Source of the DNA: Tessaracoccus rhinocerotis
Lineage (GTDB): Bacteria > Actinomycetota > Actinomycetes > Propionibacteriales > Propionibacteriaceae
DNA length: 64,000 bases
NCBI RefSeq assembly: GCF_007197885.1
Contig: NZ_VKKG01000001.1
Span: 1 to 64,000 of the forward strand
Direction of reading: 5' to 3'
Positions 6,878-18,088 of the stretch are shown one piece after another. Each line of letters starts with the position of its first letter. Within the stretch, counting starts at the first letter, position 1. Below the pieces are notes generated by a model. It was not told where the DNA came from, did no database searches, and saw nothing but the letters and a program-made list of their open reading frames with translations. A program made the translations under genes and the position numbers.

Positions 6878-8779
6878 GCCCTCGAGGCCCAGTGCGCGCT
6901 CCAGCACCTGGCGCGCGATCTCCCGGGCGTCCAGCCCCAGCCGGGACAGGACCTCGTCGCGGGAGCCGTGCGCGAGGAACTCCTGCTGGATGCCGAAGGC
7001 CATCACGGGAACCTCCGCGCCGTCGGCGGCTGCGGCGAGCACGCCGCGCAGGCGCTCGCCCAGGCCTCCCTGCAGCAGGTTGTCCTCGATGCTGACCACC
7101 AGCCGGTGCCCTCTGGCCAACGCCACCAGCTCGGGGCTGACGGGGACGCACCACAGGGGGTCCGCCACGGTCGTCGAGATCCCCTGCCGCGAGAGTCGGG
7201 CGGCCACCTCCATGCCGATGCCGGCGAACTGGCCGTGGCCGACCACCAGGACCTCCGGCTCCTGGTCGAGGCGAAGGATGTCCACCTGGTCGCGTCCGCT
7301 GCCGTGCTGCGTAACCGCCGGCAGCACGTCGGGGAGCCGCTCCTTCGAGTAGCGCACGACGGTGGGGCGGTCGTCGACGGTCACCGCACGGTCCAGCGCG
7401 TCGACGAGACGAAGCTGGTCTCGCGGGGCGGCGATCTCCAGTCCGGGCACCAGCCCGAGCAGGGAGATGTCCCACATGCCGTTGTGGCTGGCGCCGTCGG
7501 TGCCAGTGATTCCGGCGCGGTCCAGGGCGAAGGTGACGCCCTTCTCGTGCAGCCCCGCGTCCATCAGGACCTGGTCGAAGGCACGGTTCACGAAGGTGGC
7601 GTAGAGGGCCACCACGGGGTGCAGCCCCGCTGCGGCGAGGCCGGCGGCCGAGACGACGGCGTGCTGCTCGGCGATCCCGACGTCGAACGTGCGGTCTGGG
7701 AAGGCGGCTGCGAAGCGGCCCAGGCCGGTGGGGTTGAGCATGGCGGCGGTGATGGCCACGACGTCGGTGCGTCGCCGGCCGATCTGCACCATGGCCTCGG
7801 CGAATGCGTCGGACCAGGTGGCCTGCACGGAGGCCGAGAGCGGCTCGCCGGTGAACTCGTTGATCTTGCCGACGGCGTGGAACTGGTCCTCCTCGTTCTC
7901 CTCCGCCGCCCGGAAGCCCTTGCCCTTGCGTGTCATCGCGTGCACGATCACCGGACCGCCGTAGCTGCGTGCGGCCTCGAGGTGGGAGATGACCGCGGTG
8001 ATGTCGTGGCCGTCGATGGGGCCGGTGTACTTGATGCCGAGGTCGGAGAACATGCCCTGCGGCGCCACGATGTCCTTGACGCCGGTCTTGACGCCGTGCA
8101 GGAGGTCGTAGAGCGTCTGGCCCATGAGCGGCAGGCCCGTGACGCGGCGCTTGATGAAACTCAGGGTGCGCTCGTAGCGCTTGTCGGTGCGCAGGTGCGC
8201 GAGGTGTTTGGCGAGACCGCCCACGGTGGGGGTGTAGGAGCGGCCGTTGTCGTTGACGACGATCACGATCTTCAGGTCCTCGTGGATGGCGATGTTGTTC
8301 AGCGCCTCCCAGGCCATGCCGCCGGTGAGGGCGCCGTCGCCGACCACCACGACCACGGTGCGGTCCTCACCGCGGAGCTTGAAACCCTTGGCGAGCCCCT
8401 CACCCCAGGACAGCGACGTGGAGGCGTGCGAGTTCTCGACCCAGTCGTGCTCCGACTCGGCGCGGCTCGGGTAACCGGACAGGCCGCCGGACTGCCGCAG
8501 CTCGTCGAAGCCGTCGCGTCGGCCCGTCACGATCTTGTGGACGTAGCTCTGGTGGCCCGTGTCGAAGATGATCGGGTCGTTCGGGGAGTCGAACACGCGG
8601 TGCAGTCCGAGCGTAAGTTCGACCACGCCGAGGTTGGGTCCGAGATGGCCGCCGGTGCGGCTCACCTTGGTGACGAGGAAGCTCCTGATCTCGTCCGCCA
8701 ACAAGACCAACTGGCGCTTGGAGAGCGCTCGGAGGTCCTTGGGCGTGCGGACGTCGTCGAGGAGGGACATGCGTTCCAT
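6800..8779 (-). CDS. dxs: 1-deoxy-D-xylulose-5-phosphate synthase
   Basis: This thiamine-diphosphate enzyme makes DXP from pyruvate and glyceraldehyde-3-phosphate, the first step of the MEP isoprenoid pathway. The 659-aa length is normal. The TPP motif GDGALTGGMAWEALNN is clear, as are the early HLGPNLGVVELT segment and the GHDITAVISHLE segment. The ATG at 8779 follows GGAGGAAAG at a good distance; the ATG nine bases later is less well placed. The 3' end overlaps rnd in antisense by 78 bases. Confidence 0.97.
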   Translation of the reverse strand: MERMSLLDDVRTPKDLRALSKRQLVLLADEIRSFLVTKVSRTGGHLGPNLGVVELTLGLHRVFDSPNDPIIFDTGHQSYVHKIVTGRRDGFDELRQSGGLSGYPSRAESEHDWVENSHASTSLSWGEGLAKGFKLRGEDRTVVVVVGDGALTGGMAWEALNNIAIHEDLKIVIVVNDNGRSYTPTVGGLAKHLAHLRTDKRYERTLSFIKRRVTGLPLMGQTLYDLLHGVKTGVKDIVAPQGMFSDLGIKYTGPIDGHDITAVISHLEAARSYGGPVIVHAMTRKGKGFRAAEENEEDQFHAVGKINEFTGEPLSASVQATWSDAFAEAMVQIGRRRTDVVAITAAMLNPTGLGRFAAAFPDRTFDVGIAEQHAVVSAAGLAAAGLHPVVALYATFVNRAFDQVLMDAGLHEKGVTFALDRAGITGTDGASHNGMWDISLLGLVPGLEIAAPRDQLRLVDALDRAVTVDDRPTVVRYSKERLPDVLPAVTQHGSGRDQVDILRLDQEPEVLVVGHGQFAGIGMEVAARLSRQGISTTVADPLWCVPVSPELVALARGHRLVVSIEDNLLQGGLGERLRGVLAAAADGAEVPVMAFGIQQEFLAHGSRDEVLSRLGLDAREIARQVLERALGLEGSVGDDLVEQGAEELDLPGTGATTQQ

Positions 8780-8804
8780 AGTAGGGCTTTCCTCCAGCCG
8801 TCAC

Positions 8805-9194
8805 TCACAGCTTGGGCACGAAACGCACATCCCGCAGCGCCTGCTCCACCAGCGAGACCGCCCTCGCGACCCGCACGAGCCTGGCCTCCTCCTGCTGCAG
8901 CACGGAGGCCACGGCGTCGGCCGTCGAGGTGTCGACGACGCCCGCCAGGTCCGGTCGCAGGCCCGCCAGGTTGCCGCGCGTGGCAGCCAACTGCCCGGTG
9001 ACGAACTCCTTCGCGAACCTGGCCAGCACCACGGGGTGGCGCAGCACCACCGGGTAGCCGCGGTACTCAGGCGGGCAGCAGTCCAGCAGGAACGCCGTCG
9101 CCGTCTTCAGCCAGCCGGGTGCGCCGGGCGGCCGCACCGCGGCTGGCCAACCTGGCGGGACGTAGACCCGTATCACTTCGTCTTCATCGAACAT
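8805..9194 (-). CDS. Uncharacterised small protein with an SOS box over its start
   Basis: The product is 129 aa and was not assigned to a family. It has a distinctive stretch, DCCPPEYRGYPVVLRHPVVL, then a mostly helical C-terminal half ending in VRFVPKL. No signal peptide or membrane segment is seen. The ATG at 9194 lies inside a perfect LexA-type palindrome and eight bases after a TCTAAT -10 box, so the message is probably leaderless and under SOS control. An upstream extension in the same frame has no ribosome binding site and would cross the promoter. It lies between dxs and acnA on the same strand but has its own promoter. Confidence 0.75.
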   Translation of the reverse strand: MFDEDEVIRVYVPPGWPAAVRPPGAPGWLKTATAFLLDCCPPEYRGYPVVLRHPVVLARFAKEFVTGQLAATRGNLAGLRPDLAGVVDTSTADAVASVLQQEEARLVRVARAVSLVEQALRDVRFVPKL

Positions 9195-9202
9195 GTGTTC
9201 GA
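9187..9202 (-). promoter_or_regulatory. LexA/SOS box overlapping the start codon at 9194
   Basis: TCGAACATGTGTTCGA matches the actinobacterial/Gram-positive LexA consensus (TCGAAC-N4-GTTCGA) perfectly and is nearly palindromic. The start ATG lies within it. LexA bound here would cover the transcription start. This is the only such box noticed in the window. Confidence 0.85.
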
Positions 9203-9232
9203 TTAGACACCCTCTCCCCCGTCGCCGTCCAG
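9203..9232 (-). promoter_or_regulatory. Promoter of the SOS-box gene
   Basis: On the minus strand TCTAAT (about 9203-9208, within TGTCTAAT) fits a -10 box, and TGGACG lies 18 bases further upstream as a -35-like element. The -10 is about eight bases from the ATG, which fits a leaderless transcript. Confidence 0.5.
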
Positions 9233-9383
9233 TCCTCCCGGCGAGTCGTGTAGAAGACCTCCACGACGCGACACACCGCGCGGATGCGGGCAGAGGGGGC
9301 ATGTTCCCCCTCCCCCGATCCCACGCGGCGTGTCGGGTCGTCCGGGCCGGCGGCGCGCCCCGAGGACGCCCCGCCGCCAGCTC

Positions 9384-12209
<2,826 letters not shown>

Positions 12210-12226
12210 CGCTCTCCTCTGAATTG

Positions 12227-12265
12227 TCTTGACGTCAAGATATCATTTCCCGACTGCCGTTTCAA
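12227..12265 (-). promoter_or_regulatory. acnA promoter with palindromic operator
   Basis: On the minus strand TTGAAA (12260-12265) and TATCTT (12237-12242) are 17 bases apart, a good -35/-10 pair. A perfect palindrome TCTTGACGTCAAGA (12227-12240) overlaps the -10 and the likely start of transcription, so a bound regulator would block polymerase. It does not look like the corynebacterial AcnR or RipA sites. Confidence 0.6.
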
Positions 12266-12296
12266 ACTTTGTCAAGAGTCTAGGGGGACAAGTCCC

Positions 12297-13424
12297 TCAG
12301 CGCTGCAGGATCGCCACGCACTCCACGTGGTGGGTCATGGGGAACAGGTCCCAGGCGTCAATGCGGACCGCCGAGTACCCGAGCCCCGCGAAGGTGGCGA
12401 GGTCCCGCGCGAGGGCGGCCGGGTCGCAGGCCACGTAGGCCACGGCACGCGCCCCCAGCGCGGCCACCCGGGCGACGACGTCTGCGCCAGCACCCTTGCG
12501 GGGCGGGTCCAGGACCACCAGGTCCGCGTGGGTCGGGAATCGGTCCAGTGCGCGCGCGAGAGGCGCGGCGATGAACTCGGCCTCGGGCACGTTCCGCCTG
12601 GCGTGGGCGATCGCGTCGCGGCTGAGCTCGATCCCCAGCACGTCGCAGCCCGCATCCACCAGGGCGCCCGCGAACAGCCCGACGCCGCAGTACAGGTCCA
12701 GTGCGCTCTCCCCCGGCTCGGGCGCCAGGCCGGCCAGCACCGCACCGGTCAGCAGCTCCGCGGCGGCGGGGTGCACCTGCCAGAACCCGTTCGCCGAGAC
12801 GGTGTACTCCCGGTCGCGGACGCGCTGGGTGACCGTCCGGCCACCGACCCTGGGACGACCGTCGGCGAGCACCGTCACCGCGCCGTCGGCGTTGGCCACC
12901 TCGAGTTCCTGGGCGCCGCGGGCCAGCCGACGCAGTTCCGAGACGTCCGGACCGGGAGCGGCAACCATGCAGCCGACCGGCGGGAGCGGGACGATCTCCC
13001 GGCTGCGGCGTCCGCGCAGGCCCACCGAGCCGTCGGGCGCCACGCCGTAGCGCATCCGTGACCGGGACCCCGTGGCCACGCCGACGGACTGCACCCGGCC
13101 GGTCCACTCGATCCCCGCCATCCGCTGCAGCAACTCCGCCACGACGGCGGTCTTCAGCTCCAGCTGCGTCTCCCCGGACGCGTGCTGCCAGTCGCACCCG
13201 CCGCACTCGTCGGCGATCGGGCAGGGGGGCACCACCCGGCCAGGGGCGGGCCTGAGGACCTCCACCACCCGTGCACGGTCGAACCGCTTGGAGGTGGACG
13301 TGACCTCCGCGCGCACCAACTCACCCGGAAGGCCGCCGGTGACGAAGACAACCTTCTCGCCCACGCGGCCGACGACGCTGCCGCCGTGCGCGACGCGCTC
13401 GAGTTCCAGTTCCACGGCGCCCAC
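12297..13424 (-). CDS. SAM-dependent RNA (uracil-5-)-methyltransferase, TrmA/RlmD family
   Basis: The product is 375 aa. A TRAM RNA-binding domain occupies about residues 5-60; a cysteine set C-x5-CGGC follows and probably holds an Fe-S cluster. The SAM-binding motif is ALDLYCGVGLFAG; DPPRKG and the catalytic cysteine in ACDPAALARDLA follow. The family methylates uracil-5 in rRNA or tRNA; the exact target is not known. GTG at 13424 has GGGAGG six bases upstream. It corresponds to M. tuberculosis Rv2689c by order and type, next to the KimA-like permease. Confidence 0.9.
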   Translation of the reverse strand: MGAVELELERVAHGGSVVGRVGEKVVFVTGGLPGELVRAEVTSTSKRFDRARVVEVLRPAPGRVVPPCPIADECGGCDWQHASGETQLELKTAVVAELLQRMAGIEWTGRVQSVGVATGSRSRMRYGVAPDGSVGLRGRRSREIVPLPPVGCMVAAPGPDVSELRRLARGAQELEVANADGAVTVLADGRPRVGGRTVTQRVRDREYTVSANGFWQVHPAAAELLTGAVLAGLAPEPGESALDLYCGVGLFAGALVDAGCDVLGIELSRDAIAHARRNVPEAEFIAAPLARALDRFPTHADLVVLDPPRKGAGADVVARVAALGARAVAYVACDPAALARDLATFAGLGYSAVRIDAWDLFPMTHHVECVAILQR

Positions 13425-13468
13425 GCCCCACCTCCCAGTTCCGAGCCTCGCCCCGGCAGCGTACCCGC

Positions 13469-15478
13469 TCACTCCTTCCGCGACCCCATCCGCGGGCGCG
13501 AGGCCCTGCGGGCGCGTTCCCGCGCGGAGGTGGACGACCGGAGTTGGTAGGGGACGCTGATGACCATCACGCCTGCCATGAAGTGCAGCCGGGTACGGAT
13601 GAACAGCGCGGTCTGGTTGTGCAGGATCGCCTCCCCCCAGTGGCCCACGACGTACTCCGGGATGTAGACCGCCACCACGTCGCGCGGGTTGGACGTGCGC
13701 AGCTCGGAGACGTACTTGATGAACGGGCCGGTGATCTCCCGGTACGGCGAGGCCACCACGGTGAGGGGGATGCCGAAGTCCTCCGACCCCCACTCCTGCA
13801 CCAGTTGCCGGGTGGCGTCAGGGTCCACCGCGACGACCACCGCGCTCAGGCTGTTGCTGTGGCTTGCCTTGGCGAAGTTGATCGCCTTCGCCGTCGGCAG
13901 GTTCACCTCCTGGACGAGCACGACCGCCCGCACCCGGCTCGGCAGCGCACGGTCGGAGTCCTCGCGCAGTGCCACCTCCTCGGCGACGCTGCGGTAGTGG
14001 CGACTGATCAGCGTCATCAGCGTGTACATCGCGGCCATGGCCACGAGTGCCATCCACGCCCCGTGGGTGAACTTGGACACCAGCACCACCAGCAGCACCA
14101 CTCCGGTCATCGCCGCGCCGACGGCATTGACTGCGCGGGAACGGAGCATGCGGCGTCGCAACGCACGATCGGTCTCCCCGACGAGTGCCCGGTTCCAGTG
14201 CCTCACCATGCCCGTCTGGCCGATCGTGAAGGAGATGAACACCCCCACCACGTAGAGCTGGATGAGTGCGGTGACGGAGGCGTCGAAGACCCAGACCAGG
14301 ACGATCGCGGTGACGGCGAGGCTCACGATGCCGTTGGAGAACGCCAGCCGGTCGCCCCGGGAGTGCAGCTGCTTGGGCAGGAAGCCGTCCCTGGCCAGAA
14401 TGTTGGCCAGGCTCGGGAAGCCGTTGAAGGCGGTGTTGGCCGCCAGGAACAGGATCAACATGGTGGCGGTGACCACGACGTAGAACGCGGGCATCAGCCA
14501 GTCGCCGAAGACGACGCGCGAGAGCTGTCCGATCACCGTCACCGCGGCCGCGTGGATGGTCCCGCCCTCGGGGTCAACGTAGTGTGCCCCGGTCAGTTCG
14601 TCGATCAGGTGCACCTTGGTGAGGTTCGCCAGCGCCATGATCCCCAGCACCATCACGACGGCAATCACCCCGAGCATCCCGAGCACGGTGGCGGCGTGTC
14701 GGCTCTTCGGCTCCCGGAAGGCCGGGACGCCGTTGCTGATGGCCTCGACGCCCGTCAGGGCGGCGCACCCGGAGGAGAACGCCCGGGCGATCACTGCCAC
14801 CAGGGCCCACCCGACCGCCTCCCGCGCCCCCTCCGGCGCGACGACGACCAGGTGGGCGGTCTCGCTTCGCAACTCCTGCCCGAGGACCACGATCCGGAAC
14901 AGCCCGATGCCGATCATCAGGAGCATAGAGGCCATGAACACGTAGGTGGGCAACGCGAAGAACGCACCCGACTCCCGCACCCCGCGCAGGTTCATCACGG
15001 TCAGCACGAGGATGACCCCCACCGCGATGACCACCTCGTGCCCGTCGATCCAGCCAAACATCGCCTTCGCGTTGATCACACCCGCCGAGACCGACACCGC
15101 GACGGTCAGGACGTAGTCCACCATCAGGGCCGACGCCACGGTCAGGCTGGCCGGGCGTCCGAGGTTGGCGGCCGCCACCTCGTAGTCACCGCCCCCGGAG
15201 GGGTAGGCGTGCACGGTCTGGCGGTAGGACCAGACCACGACTGCGACCACCACGGCCACCGCGACCCCGATCTGCCACGAGAACAGGTAGCCCGCCATCC
15301 CGGCCAGGGAGAGGGTGATGAGGATCTCGTCGGGTGCGTACGCGACGGAGCTCAGGGCGTCCGAGGCGAACACGGGAAGCGCGAGGCGCTTGGGCAGGAG
15401 GGTCTCCCCCAGCCGTTCGTTGGGGAGCCGTCTCCCCACCACCAGACGCTTGAGTCCGGACAGGATCTTCACCTGCAC
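13469..15478 (-). CDS. KimA-like potassium/proton symporter (APC superfamily)
   Basis: The product is about 669 aa: some 12 membrane segments, then a cytosolic C-terminal domain of about 150 residues. Several stretches match Bacillus subtilis KimA, a high-affinity K+/H+ symporter shut off by c-di-AMP: ASDALSSVAY, YPSGGGDYEV, AFSSGCAALTGVEAISNGVP, RGDRLAFSNGI and the tail AILHNQTALFIRTRL. Such proteins are often labelled amino-acid permeases. It is divergent from the RCK genes ceoB/ceoC, which supports a role in K+ uptake. The GTG at 15478 or a second GTG at 15472 could be the start; neither has a clear ribosome binding site. Confidence 0.85.
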   Translation of the reverse strand: MQVKILSGLKRLVVGRRLPNERLGETLLPKRLALPVFASDALSSVAYAPDEILITLSLAGMAGYLFSWQIGVAVAVVVAVVVWSYRQTVHAYPSGGGDYEVAAANLGRPASLTVASALMVDYVLTVAVSVSAGVINAKAMFGWIDGHEVVIAVGVILVLTVMNLRGVRESGAFFALPTYVFMASMLLMIGIGLFRIVVLGQELRSETAHLVVVAPEGAREAVGWALVAVIARAFSSGCAALTGVEAISNGVPAFREPKSRHAATVLGMLGVIAVVMVLGIMALANLTKVHLIDELTGAHYVDPEGGTIHAAAVTVIGQLSRVVFGDWLMPAFYVVVTATMLILFLAANTAFNGFPSLANILARDGFLPKQLHSRGDRLAFSNGIVSLAVTAIVLVWVFDASVTALIQLYVVGVFISFTIGQTGMVRHWNRALVGETDRALRRRMLRSRAVNAVGAAMTGVVLLVVLVSKFTHGAWMALVAMAAMYTLMTLISRHYRSVAEEVALREDSDRALPSRVRAVVLVQEVNLPTAKAINFAKASHSNSLSAVVVAVDPDATRQLVQEWGSEDFGIPLTVVASPYREITGPFIKYVSELRTSNPRDVVAVYIPEYVVGHWGEAILHNQTALFIRTRLHFMAGVMVISVPYQLRSSTSARERARRASRPRMGSRKE

Positions 15479-15565
15479 ACGGTAGACCCGCTGCACCGAG
15501 CACGAGGAGTCCGGTGCTGGATAGGATGAGCACAGCCCCTCGCCGGGCTGGAAGGAGGCGGTTTC

Positions 15566-16231
15566 GTGCACATCGTCATCATGGGCTGCGGGCGCGTGGG
15601 CGCCATGCTGGCCCGCGGCATGGAGAAGCGCGGGCACAGCGTCGCGGTCATCGACGTCGACGTGGAGGCCTTCCGTCGACTCGGGCCGGACTTCCAGGGC
15701 ATCACCGTCAAGGGGGTCGGCTTCGACCGTGAGGTGCTCGAGGCTGCGGGGATCCGCAACGCCGACGGTTTCGCGGCAGTCTCCAGCGGCGACAACTCCA
15801 ACATCCTCGCCGCCCGCGTCGTGCGCGACGGCTACTCGATCGACAACGTCGTCGCGCGCATCTACGACCAGGGCCGCGCCACCGTCTACGAGCGGTTGGG
15901 CATCCCGACGGTGGCCACCGTCCGCTGGACCGTCGGCCAGGTACTGCGCAGGCTCCTGCCCGAGGGCAGCGAGCCGGTTTGGCGCGACGCGTCCGGAGAG
16001 GTCCGCCTGATCCAGGTGTTCGTCCACAGCGGCTGGGTCGGCAAACGGGTCCGGGACCTCTCCGCGGCGGCGCATGCCCCGATCCCGTTCATCTGCAGGA
16101 TGGGCAAGGGGATGGTTCCCGACAGCGAGACCGTCTACCAGGACGGCGACACCATCTTCGTCGGGTGCGAGACCGAGCGCACCTCGGACATCGAGACCGT
16201 CTTCGCCGTCCCACCGGCGAAGCACCAGTAG
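15566..16231 (+). CDS. ceoB: TrkA-type RCK potassium-uptake regulator CeoB
   Basis: The product is 221 aa with an N-terminal Rossmann RCK_N domain (GCGRVGAMLARGMEKRGHSV nucleotide loop, then VIDVDVE) and a C-terminal RCK_C domain. TrkA proteins bind NAD(H) and nucleotides and gate K+ transporters. GGAAGGAGG precedes the GTG start. ceoC follows after eight bases. No TrkH/TrkG channel gene is in the window; the divergent KimA-like symporter is the nearest K+ transporter. Confidence 0.93.
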   Translation: MHIVIMGCGRVGAMLARGMEKRGHSVAVIDVDVEAFRRLGPDFQGITVKGVGFDREVLEAAGIRNADGFAAVSSGDNSNILAARVVRDGYSIDNVVARIYDQGRATVYERLGIPTVATVRWTVGQVLRRLLPEGSEPVWRDASGEVRLIQVFVHSGWVGKRVRDLSAAAHAPIPFICRMGKGMVPDSETVYQDGDTIFVGCETERTSDIETVFAVPPAKHQ

Positions 16232-16239
16232 GAGGACCC

Positions 16240-16920
16240 ATGCGCGTCGCAATCGCCGGGGCCGGGAACGTCGGACGTTCCATCGCCCGTGAGCTCATCT
16301 CGAACGGCCACCAGGTCCTGCTCATCGACAAGGACCCGCACTCCATCAAGCCCGACTCAGTGCCCGGCGCCGAGTGGTTCCAGGCAGACGCCTGCGAGCT
16401 CGAGAGCCTCGAGAACGCCGAGATCGAGAACTGTGACGTAGCCATCGCAGCCACTGGCGACGACAAGGCCAACCTCGTGCACTCGCTGCTGGCGAAGACC
16501 GAGTTCGGGGTGCCGCGCACCGTCGGCCGCGTGAACCATCCCGGCAACGAGTGGATGTTCGACGAGGTCTGGGGGGTCGACGTCGCAGTGTCCACCCCGC
16601 GCATCATGTCCGCCCTGGTCGAGGAGGCGGTTTCCACGGGTGAGCTGGTGCGGCTGTTCACGTTCAACCGCTCCACCACGAGCCTCTCGGAGATCCGGCT
16701 CCCCGCCACCAGCCCCTTCGTCGGGCGCCGCGTTCGCGACCTCGAGCTCCCCGCCGACGTGGTTCTGGTCGCGATGATCCGCGACGGCGTCCCCATCGTC
16801 CCCGAGGCCGACGGCGCGCTCGAGGGCGAGGACGAGATGTTGTTCATCGTGGGCCAGGAGTCCCAGGCCGAGTTGGCCACCATGTTCGAGGACTCACCCC
16901 CGGAGCACCCCGGACGCTAG
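16240..16920 (+). CDS. ceoC: TrkA-type RCK potassium-uptake regulator CeoC
   Basis: The product is 226 aa, paralogous in layout to CeoB: Rossmann domain with GAGNVGRSIARELISNGHQV and LLIDKDP, then an RCK_C domain ending in LEGEDEMLFIVGQ. AGGAGGA lies right before the ATG at 16240. CeoB and CeoC probably form a mixed ring. The stop shares a CTAG with the stop of the convergent OB-fold gene. Confidence 0.93.
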   Translation: MRVAIAGAGNVGRSIARELISNGHQVLLIDKDPHSIKPDSVPGAEWFQADACELESLENAEIENCDVAIAATGDDKANLVHSLLAKTEFGVPRTVGRVNHPGNEWMFDEVWGVDVAVSTPRIMSALVEEAVSTGELVRLFTFNRSTTSLSEIRLPATSPFVGRRVRDLELPADVVLVAMIRDGVPIVPEADGALEGEDEMLFIVGQESQAELATMFEDSPPEHPGR

Positions 16921-17291
16921 AGGAGCACCTCGAAGTCCGGGTTGTAGATGACCTTGCCGGACTGGTCACCGGCCAGCCGGCCGGAGACGAGAATCTCGGT
17001 GCCGGGTACCACGCAGTCCAGCCGGCGGTGGCCCATCCAGACGAGCTTCACCGTGCCGGACCCGTCGCTCAGTTCGGCCTCCAGCCAGCCGGAGTCCGGT
17101 TGCGCCGTCATGGCCGAGATGGTCCCGCGCAGCTTCACGACCGAACGCGGAACCGCCTCCGAGATCTGTTGGGCGCCGCTCTCGCGGGCGCGCTCCTGCT
17201 GGTCCTCCGCCTCGAGCTCCTCGGCGGTGGAGAGGATTCGACGAATCCGGGAGCCCAGCGACCGGCGGGGCTTCCTGGGACGTTCAGGCAT
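16917..17291 (-). CDS. OB-fold nucleic-acid-binding protein
   Basis: The product is 124 aa: a basic N terminus (RPRKPRRSLGSRIRRIL), an acidic helix, then an OB-fold ending in GRLAGDQSGKVIYNPDFEVLL, similar to tRNA/RecG-type OB domains. Its exact role is unknown. The ATG at 17291 overlaps the DUF3710 stop by one base (TGATG), so it is the last gene of the DUF3093-dut-DUF3710 operon. It lies in the same place as Rv2694c. Confidence 0.82.
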   Translation of the reverse strand: MPERPRKPRRSLGSRIRRILSTAEELEAEDQQERARESGAQQISEAVPRSVVKLRGTISAMTAQPDSGWLEAELSDGSGTVKLVWMGHRRLDCVVPGTEILVSGRLAGDQSGKVIYNPDFEVLL

Positions 17292-18088
17292 CACTGCTCC
17301 GGTTGCTTCTCCCCGGTGGGCACGGTCATGGCCAGCAGGCTGCCCGGGGCAGCTGGGCTGGTACCGCGTCGCACCACGAGGTTGCTGAAGAACTCGAACA
17401 GGGTCAGCTGCGCCTCCTCGTTGTCGGGCTCGAGGGCCGCCCGGCCCATCAGCACACCGCGCAGCACCCATCCGGGCCCGCTGACGAGCCAGGTGCGGGA
17501 GACGTGGATCGCGGCGTTGCCCTTCGGGTCGGTGACCGGCAGGCGGCGGCGCAGCTCGGCACCGAACGGTCCGCGAACCACCTGCACCTTGCCCTTCTCC
17601 CGCTCGGTGGCGGAGATGATCTCGTCGCGGATCTCGGGCAGCAGCGAGGTGCGCATCGGTCCGGCGAACGCTGCCACCTCGATGGCGGAGGCGCCGTCGG
17701 CCACGAGGATGGCCTGCACCTTCTGCTTGGACTTGTCCACCTGCAGCTGCATCTTCATGTTGTCGAAGGGGGTGACCACGATGGTCCCGAGGTCCAGGCG
17801 CTTGGTGTCGTCCGCCTCGAGGTCCACCTCCTCGATGTCGAAGGGTCCCCAGTCGCGGTCGAAGGCGGCGTCCCACTCCTGCCACTTGCCCGCCTCGGGG
17901 TTGGCGCCGGAGCCCTCGCCGGCCGCGGCCTCCTCGGTGAGCTCCTCACCGGCGGAGGCCTGCGCGTCCTGCGTGCCGGCCTCTGGGACGTCGAGTGGAT
18001 CCTCCTCCTCGAGGACCTCGTCGACCACCTCGAGGTCCTCGCGGGGCTCCTCGTCAGCGGCATCGTTGCGCTTGCGTCCGAAAATCAC
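17291..18088 (-). CDS. DUF3710 family protein
   Basis: The product is 265 aa. The first 85 residues are low-complexity and acidic (many E/D/A), then comes the conserved DUF3710 domain (FDIEEVDL to LEFF-like end, with VQVVRGPFGAELRRRLPVTD). Function is unknown. It is coupled to dut by a GTGA overlap and to the OB-fold gene by TGATG; the same order (dut-DUF3710-OB) is kept across actinobacteria. Confidence 0.88.
   Translation of the reverse strand: MIFGRKRNDAADEEPREDLEVVDEVLEEEDPLDVPEAGTQDAQASAGEELTEEAAAGEGSGANPEAGKWQEWDAAFDRDWGPFDIEEVDLEADDTKRLDLGTIVVTPFDNMKMQLQVDKSKQKVQAILVADGASAIEVAAFAGPMRTSLLPEIRDEIISATEREKGKVQVVRGPFGAELRRRLPVTDPKGNAAIHVSRTWLVSGPGWVLRGVLMGRAALEPDNEEAQLTLFEFFSNLVVRRGTSPAAPGSLLAMTVPTGEKQPEQ

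Noticed and set aside
6968-9001. 677-codon open frame opposite dxs
   Set aside because: Antisense shadow; dxs has complete TPP motifs on the other strand.
13469-15478. Labelling the large permease as an amino-acid transporter
   Set aside because: Several diagnostic stretches and the C-terminal domain match KimA, and the neighbours are potassium RCK proteins.
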